The translations under genes were made by a program, and so were the position numbers. A DNA stretch of 5,220 nt from Gemmatimonadota bacterium (lineage in GTDB: Bacteria; Gemmatimonadota; Gemmatimonadetes; Gemmatimonadales; Gemmatimonadaceae): contig JAOUHR010000177.1 of the NCBI GenBank assembly GCA_029884515.1, positions 1-5,220 on the forward strand, read 5' to 3'. Below the pieces are notes generated by a model, which was not told the DNA's origin, did no database searches, and saw only the letters and a program-made list of their open reading frames with translations. Of the stretch, positions 1 to 5,220 are shown piece by piece; the stretch's first letter is position 1; every line of letters begins with the position of its first letter.

Positions 1-198
1 TGCCTGCGCGTCGCCGAGCCCTGCGCGCGGGAGTGGCTCACCGGTGAGCGCGGCGCGCACGCGCTCAGGCATCGGCTGCCAGGTGGGGCGATCGCGCACG
101 TCGCGCAGGTAGTCGAGCGACTCGTCGACCATGCGATGGGCGAGCGCGCGGTACGCGTCCCAGTCGGCGGGGTCGAGCGGAGGGATGGGCTTGGTCAT
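1..198 (-). CDS. N-terminal fragment of a group II PLP-dependent (aromatic amino acid type) decarboxylase
   Basis: The gene starts with ATG at 198-196 and reads leftward off the window, so only the first 66 residues are seen. They include LDPADWDAYRALAHRMVDES, then DYLRDVRDRPTWQPMPERVR and an ALTGEPLPR stretch. This matches the N-terminal swap segment of group II decarboxylases (aromatic-L-amino-acid, tyrosine, tryptophan or diaminobutyrate decarboxylase families), in which an acidic-aromatic start, an H-x-MVD helix and an RP-x-WQP turn precede the PLP domain. Such enzymes remove CO2 from amino acids in the cytoplasm using pyridoxal phosphate. The PLP lysine and substrate-pocket residues lie outside the window, so substrate cannot be called. 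The start overlaps the stop of the upstream exporter gene by 4 bp (ATGA), which points to translational coupling; no separate Shine-Dalgarno is visible. Family call is fairly sure, substrate unknown. Confidence 0.78.
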   Translation of the reverse strand, partial: MTKPIPPLDPADWDAYRALAHRMVDESLDYLRDVRDRPTWQPMPERVRAALTGEPLPRAGLGDAQA

Positions 199-983
199 AG
201 GAGTCCCGTGAGCATGGCGAGTCCGCTGCTGAGTCCGATCACGACGATCATCCGGCGCACCCACTCCTGGCCGACGCGCTGGGCCAGCAGGGAGCCGACG
301 AGCCCGCCGATGGAGGCGCCGACGGCCATCGCCAGCGCCACCGGCCAGTCCACGATGCCACTCGCGGCGAAGATGATCACCGCCACGAGGTTCATCATGC
401 CGCCGCCCCAGTTCTTGAGGCCGTTCATCTGGTGGATGTTCGAGAGGCCCATCAGGCCGAGCGCGGCGAGCATGAGGATGCCGGCGCCCGCGCCGAAGTA
501 GCCGCCGTAGACGCCCACCACGAACTGGTAGAAGAGGAAGGGGAGGGTCGGGGGGTGGAGCGATCCGTCGGCGTCGTGGAGCGGGCGCGCGGGCGCGGCC
601 TTGCGCAGCCAGCCCATCAGGCGCGGCTTCACGATGAACAGGGCGGTCGCGCCGAGGATCAGCCAGGGCACGAGCTGCGCGAACCGGCGCTCGGGCGTGC
701 CCAGCAGGAGGAACGCGCCGACGACGCCGCCGAGGAGGCTGGGGATCGCGAAGGCGATGGCCCACCGGCGGGCCCCGCGCAACTCGGCGCGATAGCCCCA
801 GAGCGAGGTCATCGTGCCGGGCCAGAGCGCGACCGTGGAGGTCGCGTTGGCCGTGATCGGCGGGATGCCGAACGCGATGAGGGCGGGGAAGGTGACCAGC
901 GTCCCGGCACCGGCGACCGCGTTCATGGCCGCGCCGATGGCGGCGGCGAGGGCGACGAGAGGGAGGAGGAAGGCCGAATGCAC
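195..983 (-). CDS. TauE/SafE family (sulfite exporter-like) membrane permease
   Basis: An inner-membrane protein of 262 aa from the chosen GTG start. It is almost entirely hydrophobic, with about eight predicted helices (roughly residues 4-20, 27-42, 73-94, 101-118, 147-180, 195-210, 213-234, 243-260). It shows the internal two-fold repeat of the TauE/SafE (DUF81) family: an AGAGTLVTFPAL-type segment near 24-55 is echoed by GAGAGILMLAALGL at about 164-195, and a polar loop near 128-145 separates the halves. Family members export sulfite, sulfoacetate or related anions, but many have no known substrate, and nothing here fixes one. GTG at 983 is preferred because it begins directly at the first helix, as in relatives. 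A GTG at 1034 would add 17 basic residues (279 aa). Neither start has a clear Shine-Dalgarno; a TATCCT box 7 bp before the 983 start would fit a leaderless transcript. It overlaps the downstream decarboxylase start by 4 bp. Confidence 0.88.
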   Translation of the reverse strand: MHSAFLLPLVALAAAIGAAMNAVAGAGTLVTFPALIAFGIPPITANATSTVALWPGTMTSLWGYRAELRGARRWAIAFAIPSLLGGVVGAFLLLGTPERRFAQLVPWLILGATALFIVKPRLMGWLRKAAPARPLHDADGSLHPPTLPFLFYQFVVGVYGGYFGAGAGILMLAALGLMGLSNIHQMNGLKNWGGGMMNLVAVIIFAASGIVDWPVALAMAVGASIGGLVGSLLAQRVGQEWVRRMIVVIGLSSGLAMLTGLL

Positions 984-1132
984 GCGACGAAGGATAGCGG
1001 TTCGACCCCGGAGACACAGCGCAACACGCTCCACTACATTACAGAGGGATCACGATCGCTCCCCACGCCAGCCGCTCGGCGCCCTGCCACGACCGCTGGC
1101 GCGACACTCCACTTCAGCTGGAACCGCATCCG
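984..1132. promoter_or_regulatory. Divergent intergenic region between the exporter unit and gltA
   Basis: This 149-bp gap lies between two genes that point away from each other, so it should contain the promoters of both. I see no ORF with coding support, no obvious operator palindrome and no riboswitch-like fold. The stretch around 1030-1055 is the least GC-rich part and is the most likely place for promoter melting. If the exporter starts at the alternative GTG (1034), the gap shrinks to 1035-1132. Confidence 0.5.
1011..1040 (+). promoter_or_regulatory. Candidate sigma70-type promoter for gltA
   Basis: GAGACA at 1011-1016 (4 of 6 matches to TTGACA, with the GACA core) is followed after 18 bp by TACATT at 1035-1040 (4 of 6 matches to TATAAT). 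A start site near 1047 would give a leader of about 86 nt before the gltA ATG. This is a by-eye match in a high-GC genome of unknown promoter preference, so it is only a suggestion. Confidence 0.25.
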
Positions 1133-2476
1133 ATGGCCGGAAAGACCGCCGCTGACCCCACGTCGCCCGCTGCCGGCGACCACCTCGAGATCAAGGACTC
1201 GCGCACCGGGAAGGTGTACGCCGTCCCGATCACCGACGAGACCATCCGCACGTCCGACCTCCGCCAGATCAAGGTGGACGCGGGCGATTTCGGCATCATG
1301 GGCTACGACCCCGCATTCATGAACACGGCGTCGTGCCGCTCGGCCATCACCTTCATCGACGGCGACAAGGGGATCCTGCGCTACCGCGGCTACCCGATCG
1401 ATCAGCTCGCCGAGAAGTCGAACTTCCTCGAGGTCGCGTGGCTGCTCCGGCATGGAGAGCTCCCCGACCAGAAGCAGTACGACCAGTGGCAACAGGACAT
1501 CACGTACCACACGTACGTGCACGAGAACATCAAGCACTTCATGGAAGGGTTCCGATACGACGCGCATCCGATGGCGATGATGACGGCCGGCGTGGCGGCG
1601 CTCTCATCGTTCTATCCGACCTCCAAGTCGGTGTTCGACGAGCGCGAACGCGACATCGCGTTCGTCCGGCTCCTTGCCAAGATGCCGACACTGGCGGCCT
1701 TCGCGTACCGGCACGTGAAGGGGATGCCCTATGTGTATCCCGACAACTCGCTGCCGTACGCCGAGAACTTCCTCTCGATGATCGCCCGGATGTCGGAGCC
1801 CAGGTACGAGGCGCACCCGGTGTACGCCCGGGCGATCGACGTGCTCTTCATCCTGCACGCGGACCACGAGCAGAACTGCTCCACCAGCGCCGTGCGCGCG
1901 GTGGGCTCCTCGCAGGTGGACCCGTACTCGGCGGTCGCGGCCGGCGTGGCCGCGCTCTACGGCCCGCTGCACGGAGGCGCCAACGAGGCGGTGCTCCGGA
2001 TGCTCGAGGAGATCGGCGACGTGAAGAACATCCCGGCCTTCATCGCGGGCGTCAAGGATGGGAAGGGTTCGCGGCTGATGGGCTTCGGCCATCGCGTCTA
2101 CAAGAGCTACGACCCGCGGGCGCGCATCGTGAAGAGCCTCTGCGACGACGTGCTCCGCATCGCCGGCGTGGGGAGGGACATGGAGATCGCGCTGGAACTG
2201 GAGCGGATCGCGCTCAGCGACGAGTACTTCATCTCGCGCAAGCTCTACCCGAACGTGGACTTCTACACCGGGCTGATCTACCGGGCGATGCACTTCCCGA
2301 CGGACTACTTCACGGTGCTCTTCGCCATCGCGCGCACGGCCGGCTGGCTGGCGCAGTGGGAGGAGATGCTGCTCGACAAGGAGCAGAAGATCGCGCGACC
2401 GCGGCAGATCTACACGGGGCATGGCGAGCGGCCGTACCAGGCGAGGGTGGACCTGGGGCACAAGATCAAGAAATAG
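1133..2476 (+). CDS. gltA: Citrate synthase (TCA cycle, GltA type)
   Basis: A cytoplasmic enzyme that condenses acetyl-CoA with oxaloacetate to citrate, the entry step of the TCA cycle. At 447 aa it is close to E. coli GltA (427 aa) and includes the N-terminal beta-rich segment (about residues 15-60) typical of the larger, hexameric, often NADH-sensitive bacterial type. The catalytic triad is intact: His280 in GPLHGGANEA, His320 in MGFGHRVYKSYDPRA, and Asp376 in YPNVDFYTG. These correspond to His264, His305 and Asp362 of E. coli. Substrate-binding residues are also present: HADHEQN at 242-248, Arg329, Arg401 and the ARPRQIYTG motif near 421-429. The FIDGDKGILRYRGYPI block at 74-89 is strongly conserved in the family. 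The ATG at 1133 is the first in-frame start; only a poor GGAA-like site precedes it. A hairpin terminator candidate follows 24 bp after the stop. Whether NADH inhibits it cannot be read with certainty. Confidence 0.97.
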   Translation: MAGKTAADPTSPAAGDHLEIKDSRTGKVYAVPITDETIRTSDLRQIKVDAGDFGIMGYDPAFMNTASCRSAITFIDGDKGILRYRGYPIDQLAEKSNFLEVAWLLRHGELPDQKQYDQWQQDITYHTYVHENIKHFMEGFRYDAHPMAMMTAGVAALSSFYPTSKSVFDERERDIAFVRLLAKMPTLAAFAYRHVKGMPYVYPDNSLPYAENFLSMIARMSEPRYEAHPVYARAIDVLFILHADHEQNCSTSAVRAVGSSQVDPYSAVAAGVAALYGPLHGGANEAVLRMLEEIGDVKNIPAFIAGVKDGKGSRLMGFGHRVYKSYDPRARIVKSLCDDVLRIAGVGRDMEIALELERIALSDEYFISRKLYPNVDFYTGLIYRAMHFPTDYFTVLFAIARTAGWLAQWEEMLLDKEQKIARPRQIYTGHGERPYQARVDLGHKIKK

Positions 2477-2491
2477 TCGAACGGCAGAAGG

Positions 2492-2566
2492 GAGATGTGA
2501 GGGGCGCGCCGGGTACTGCCGGCGCGCCTCTTTCGTGCCCCCCGGTTCCGCTCCACCTTACATCTC
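2492..2566 (+). repeat. Imperfect inverted repeat enclosing the gltA terminator hairpin
   Basis: The 11-base arm GAGATGTGAGG (2492-2502) is complementary to CCTTACATCTC (2556-2566), with 10 Watson-Crick pairs and one G-U pair in RNA. The left arm directly abuts the 10-bp GC-rich hairpin at 2503-2528, so the two stems could stack, leaving a 27-nt bulge on the right side (2529-2555). The right arm ends 17 bp before the kinase start codon. Pairing was read by eye; a role is inference. Confidence 0.5.
2501..2533 (+). terminator. Rho-independent terminator-like hairpin after gltA
   Basis: GGCGCGCCGG (2503-2512) pairs perfectly with CCGGCGCGCC (2519-2528) around a 6-nt loop. The pairing extends by one G-U and one G-C pair (2501-2502 with 2529-2530). 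It is followed by a short TTT run at 2531-2533. The stem is very stable, but the T-tract is short, so termination may be partial or Rho-assisted. It begins 24 bp after the gltA stop, the normal place for a terminator. Confidence 0.6.
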
Positions 2567-2583
2567 ACACCTCCCTCCGGCAG

Positions 2584-4119
2584 TTGACCGATCCCCTCAA
2601 GCGCGCCCTCGAGGCCGCCGTCGCCGGCCGCTACACGATCCTCCGTGAGCTCGGACGCGGGGGGATGGGCGCGGTGTACCTCGCGACCGACCTCTCGCTC
2701 GACCGCGAGGTCGCGATCAAGGTCCTGCCACCCGACCTCGCGGCGCAGCCCTCGCTGCGGGAGCGGTTCGTGCGCGAGGCGAAGCTCGCGGCGTCGCTCT
2801 CGCACCCGAACATCATCCACGTGCACGCGGTGGAGGAGCACGGCGACCTCCTCCTGTTCGTCATGCAGTACGTGGACGGCGAGACGCTCACGGAGCGCAT
2901 CGCGCGCTCGGGGCCGTATGACGGGCCGGACTGCGCCCGGCTCCTGCAGGACACGGCGTGGGCACTCGGCTACGCGCACGCGCGCGGCATCGTGCACCGC
3001 GACGTGAAACCGGACAACCTCATGATCGAGCGCGGCACCGGACGCGCGCTGATCATGGATTTCGGGATCGCGCGGCAGGAGCATGCGACCACGCTCACCG
3101 AGGTCGGGCAGTCGATCGGCACGCCGCACTACATGAGTCCGGAGCAGGCGGCCGCGGAACAGGTGGACGGCCGGAGCGACCTCTACTCGCTGGGCTGTGT
3201 GGGGTTCTTCGCGGCGACGGGGCGACCGCCCTTCCAGGGCGAGAGCGCGCACAAGCTCCTGATGCAACACCTGACCGTCCCGGCGCCAACGGTGGAGTCG
3301 GTGCGGCCGGAGTTCCAGCCGGGGCTCGCGGCGGTGATCGCGAAGGCGCTGGAGAAGGAACCCGCGAACCGCTACCCCACCGGCGAGGCGATGGCCGAGG
3401 CGATCGGGGCACTGCAACTCCGGTCACGCGAGGTCGCGCCGCTCCTGCGGCTCTTCCATCAGCAGACCGCGAGCTCCCTGCAGGCGATCATCACGCTGCT
3501 GCTGGTCTTCTTCGTCTTCACCCAGTTCTCCGACAAGGCGTCCACCCTGCTCGGGACGATGGTGGGAGTGCTCTTCCTCACCGTCGCGGTCACCATCTGC
3601 TCCCAGACGCTCGATCGCGTGCGGTTCGCCGTGCGACAGGGTTTCACGGTGGCCGACGTGCGCACGGCGTTCGACGCGATCGCGGACGAGATCGCACGCG
3701 GCCGGGAGCAGCTGCTCGATGATCCCGTGGAGCGGGTGCGCACGAAGCGGCGTCGGAGGGTCGCCGCCGCGGGCGGCTTCATCGGAGGCGTCTCGATCCC
3801 GGTGTTCTTCAACATGGTGAAGTTCGGTTCGGGCGGGGCGCCGGTGGTGGAGCCGATCGGCGGGCTCATCCTGCTCGGTGGAACCGTCCTCATCGGCGTC
3901 TCGATCGCCCTCTGGTCGATGCGACCGGTGCGCGTCAGCGTTCCGCAGCGGGCTGCGAACCGGATCTGGAGTTCGCGATTCGGCCGTGCCGTGTTCGCGC
4001 GTGCCGAGCGGCGCTATGCGCGGGAACTCGAGCGGTCCGGTCGCCCGTCGGTGGCGACGACGACCGCCCCCACCGAGCGCATCGCGACGCCGGGCTCCGG
4101 CGGCCCCTCGCGCGCGTAG
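2584..4119 (+). CDS. Membrane-anchored Hanks-type Ser/Thr protein kinase with four C-terminal TM helices
   Basis: A 511-aa protein that transfers phosphate from ATP to Ser/Thr residues. The kinase domain (about 17-276) is complete: glycine loop LGRGGMGAVY (23-32), ATP lysine Lys46 in VAIK, helix-C Glu65, catalytic HRDVKPDN (138-145), metal-binding DFG (159-161), Thr-rich activation loop (Thr169, 170, 172), GTPHYMSPEQ (179-188), Asp199 and the late Arg263. It is an RD kinase and should be active. Beyond it lie two helical hairpins (about 298-316 and 322-339; 393-412 and 425-445), separated by a charged loop (340-392), then a basic tail. An even helix count puts kinase, loop and tail all in the cytoplasm, with almost no outside sensor; there are no PASTA repeats. 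The TTG start gives MTDPLKRALEAAVAGRY, a usual N-terminus for such kinases; no in-frame ATG or GTG lies nearby, and no good Shine-Dalgarno is seen. The frame stays open upstream through gltA by chance. Substrate unknown. Its 3' end overlaps mutY antisense. Confidence 0.93.
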   Translation: MTDPLKRALEAAVAGRYTILRELGRGGMGAVYLATDLSLDREVAIKVLPPDLAAQPSLRERFVREAKLAASLSHPNIIHVHAVEEHGDLLLFVMQYVDGETLTERIARSGPYDGPDCARLLQDTAWALGYAHARGIVHRDVKPDNLMIERGTGRALIMDFGIARQEHATTLTEVGQSIGTPHYMSPEQAAAEQVDGRSDLYSLGCVGFFAATGRPPFQGESAHKLLMQHLTVPAPTVESVRPEFQPGLAAVIAKALEKEPANRYPTGEAMAEAIGALQLRSREVAPLLRLFHQQTASSLQAIITLLLVFFVFTQFSDKASTLLGTMVGVLFLTVAVTICSQTLDRVRFAVRQGFTVADVRTAFDAIADEIARGREQLLDDPVERVRTKRRRRVAAAGGFIGGVSIPVFFNMVKFGSGGAPVVEPIGGLILLGGTVLIGVSIALWSMRPVRVSVPQRAANRIWSSRFGRAVFARAERRYARELERSGRPSVATTTAPTERIATPGSGGPSRA

Positions 4120-4766
4120 GTCGCGCAGACTCCTCGCACCGGGCAGATCCCGCACCGCCTCGCGCGCGCCGTGCACACGAGTGCGCCCAGCTCCATCAGT
4201 GCCTGGTTATGCGTCCAGGTCGCGTTCGCGGTGCGGGGGAGCGTGTCCTCCGCGATCACCCAGAGCCGCTTGAGGTCGCGCGGACGCTTGGGCCTGAGGC
4301 GCGGGGCGAATACCCGGGCGAGCACCCGCGCGACGTTCGTGTCCACGAGCGCGGCCCGCTTGCCATGTGCGAAGCTCGCGACGGCCCCGGCCGTGTACGC
4401 GCCGATGCCCGGGAGCTCGCGCAACGCATGTGGCTCGCTGGGGAGCGTTCCGTCACCGTCGCGCGTGACCCGGCGCGAGAGCTTGTGGAGGTTGCGCGCG
4501 CGCGCGTAGTAGCCGAGGCCCGACCACTCGGAGACCACCTGCCGCGCGCGTGCACCGGCCAACGCCTCGAGCGTCGGGAAACGGGCGAGGAAGCGCGGAT
4601 AGTACTCCAGCACCCGCGACACCTGCGTCTGCTGGAGCATGAGTTCCGAGACCAGGATGTGGTACGGGTCGCGCGTGCGGCGCCACGGGAGGTCGCGGGC
4701 GTTCCGGCGGTACCAGGCGCGGAGGCGAGCGCCGAACTTCAGCCGCGCCTCGTCGGCGATCCGCAC
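4014..4766 (-). CDS. mutY: A/G-specific adenine DNA glycosylase MutY, short form
   Basis: A base-excision repair enzyme that removes adenine mispaired with 8-oxoguanine (or G). Its 250 aa contain the full HhH-GPD catalytic core: catalytic Glu41 in SELMLQQTQV, WSGLGYYARARNL (81-93), helix-hairpin-helix LPGIGAYTAG (118-127) and Asp142 in VDTNVARVLAR. Position 124 is Tyr where endonuclease III has its lyase Lys, which supports a MutY-type monofunctional glycosylase over Nth. The [4Fe-4S] ligands Cys198, Cys205, Cys208 and Cys214 follow the C-x6-C-x2-C-x5-C pattern. Only 36 residues follow the cluster, so the NUDIX-like 8-oxoG-reading domain of E. coli MutY (350 aa) is missing. The start is GTG at 4766, with GGAGG just upstream. 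The last 106 bp run antisense to the kinase 3' end. It follows the metal-transporter gene by 20 bp, probably in one transcript. Confidence 0.93.
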   Translation of the reverse strand: MRIADEARLKFGARLRAWYRRNARDLPWRRTRDPYHILVSELMLQQTQVSRVLEYYPRFLARFPTLEALAGARARQVVSEWSGLGYYARARNLHKLSRRVTRDGDGTLPSEPHALRELPGIGAYTAGAVASFAHGKRAALVDTNVARVLARVFAPRLRPKRPRDLKRLWVIAEDTLPRTANATWTHNQALMELGALVCTARARRCGICPVRGVCATYAREGPPEPGVAMRSVGAVVVATDGRPDRSSSRA

Positions 4767-4769
4767 GCG

Positions 4770-4774
4770 CCTCC
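4770..4774 (-). promoter_or_regulatory. Shine-Dalgarno site of mutY
   Basis: GGAGG on the minus strand lies just 3 nt before the GTG start at 4766. It is a strong anti-16S match but closer than the usual 5-9 nt. No other start codon fits better: no in-frame ATG, GTG or TTG occurs in the next few codons. It lies inside the 20-bp gap after the upstream gene, so mutY has its own ribosome entry within the operon. Confidence 0.5.
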
Positions 4775-4786
4775 GGCCGCGCCCCC

Positions 4787-5220
4787 TCAGCGCGGCGCCC
4801 AGATCGGCAGCGCGGAGAAGAGCCCGCCCTCGACGATCAGCGCGTGTGCGAGCACGAGCCCGAAGGCGACGCTGAGCGCACCCGCTGCGACCCTGATGCC
4901 GGTCTGGAAGCGCGCAACGCGCGGTCCGGCATACAGTGCGGGCGCGGCGAGGAGCACGGTGACCGCCACCATCCCGCCGATCGTGCCGAGGCCGAACACC
5001 AGCAGGTAGAGCAGCGCGCCCAGGGTGCTGCGCACGGTGGCGAGCACCAGCAGCGCCACCGCGGCGGAGCCGGCGAGTCCGTGGACGAGCCCCACGAGGA
5101 AGGGCCGCGCGGTGGTGCGCGCCGCCGGCGTCTCGTCACGCGAGCGCAGGTTCGCGAAGCCGAGCATGATGAGCATGAGTGCCACACTGAACTCGAGCGC
5201 GAGCCCAACCCGCGGCGGCA
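4787..5220 (-). CDS. C-terminal part of a NicO/UreH-like (nickel/cobalt transport type) membrane protein
   Basis: The frame enters from the right edge and gives 143 residues before the TGA at 4789-4787; the N-terminus is outside. No stop separates the edge from the internal GTG at 5185, and the residues before it (RVGLALEFSVALMLIMLG) continue the same helix, so the true start lies further upstream. The chain has about four hydrophobic helices. The second carries FLVGLVHGLAGSAAVALLVL, a signature of the NicO/HoxN/UreH-type family that moves nickel, cobalt or related cations across the inner membrane. The family's N-terminal metal motif (HX4DH type) would lie outside the window, so metal specificity and even transport direction are open. 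A polar linker (RSRDETPAARTTAR) precedes that helix. It is 20 bp upstream of mutY on the same strand; no functional link between the two is known to me. Confidence 0.72.
   Translation of the reverse strand, partial: PPRVGLALEFSVALMLIMLGFANLRSRDETPAARTTARPFLVGLVHGLAGSAAVALLVLATVRSTLGALLYLLVFGLGTIGGMVAVTVLLAAPALYAGPRVARFQTGIRVAAGALSVAFGLVLAHALIVEGGLFSALPIWAPR

Noticed and set aside
432..1322. 296-aa plus-strand frame opposite the exporter and into gltA
   Set aside because: Glu/Arg/Gly-rich low-complexity translation, antisense to a clear membrane protein and out of frame with gltA.
1604..2461. 285-aa minus-strand frame inside gltA
   Set aside because: Fully antisense to citrate synthase, whose catalytic motifs are all intact; no domain features of its own.
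1333..2583. Upstream extension of the kinase frame giving a 928-aa fusion protein
   Set aside because: It overlaps the well-supported citrate synthase gene in another frame; the translation is low-complexity and Arg/Ala/Gly-rich with no domain. The kinase begins at TTG 2584.
2410..3417. 335-aa open frame antisense to the gltA end and the kinase
   Set aside because: Arg/His/Val-rich translation mirrors the kinase codons, no recognisable motif, and it crosses the intergenic gap; typical high-GC antisense shadow.
3424..4176. 250-aa minus-strand frame that might carry a missing MutY C-terminal domain
   Set aside because: Its sequence is Arg/Ala/Asp/His-rich with no NUDIX-like strand pattern, and the same DNA encodes the kinase membrane helices on the plus strand.
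4209..5009. 266-aa plus-strand frame over mutY and the transporter
   Set aside because: Antisense to two genes with clear family motifs; Arg/Glu/Pro-rich composition indicates a shadow.
1..5220. Mobile element, CRISPR, tRNA/rRNA or defence system
   Set aside because: No terminal repeats, repeat-spacer pattern, cloverleaf-like segment, transposase, nuclease or toxin-like gene was seen; base composition and codon style are even across the window.

Overview
The window is dense, high-GC bacterial chromosome, with strong G/C preference at third codon positions and long spurious open frames on both strands. It holds six protein-coding genes; two run off the window edges. There is no mobile element, CRISPR array, tRNA or rRNA. 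The style of the kinase (N-terminal kinase followed by membrane helices), the starts without clear Shine-Dalgarno sites and the gene families suggest a soil- or sediment-type bacterium, possibly Gemmatimonadota. That placement is inference from protein style, not a marker-gene result.

Left part (1-983, minus strand): a two-gene unit. A TauE/SafE-type membrane exporter (195-983) overlaps by 4 bp (ATGA) the start of a group II PLP-dependent decarboxylase, of which only the first 66 residues are in the window. A 149-bp divergent gap (984-1132) separates this unit from the rightward genes.

Centre (1133-4119, plus strand): a complete citrate synthase (gltA, 447 aa) with all catalytic motifs, then a 107-bp gap. 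The gap holds a GC-rich terminator-like hairpin nested in a larger imperfect inverted repeat. Next comes a 511-aa Ser/Thr protein kinase that starts at TTG and carries a complete kinase domain plus four predicted membrane helices. The hairpin suggests the kinase is at least partly uncoupled from gltA, so closeness to citrate synthase does not by itself imply a joint pathway.

Right part (4014-5220, minus strand): a compact MutY adenine glycosylase (250 aa) that keeps the [4Fe-4S] motif but lacks the usual C-terminal 8-oxoG-recognition domain. Its 3' end overlaps the kinase 3' end tail-to-tail by 106 bp. Twenty bp upstream of it is the 3' part of a NicO/UreH-like metal-transport membrane protein, probably in the same operon.

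Most of this is ordinary housekeeping sequence. I do not see a convincing new multi-gene system. The points most worth a second look are the kinase's four-helix membrane region, the nested hairpin in front of it, and the antisense overlap with a short mutY.
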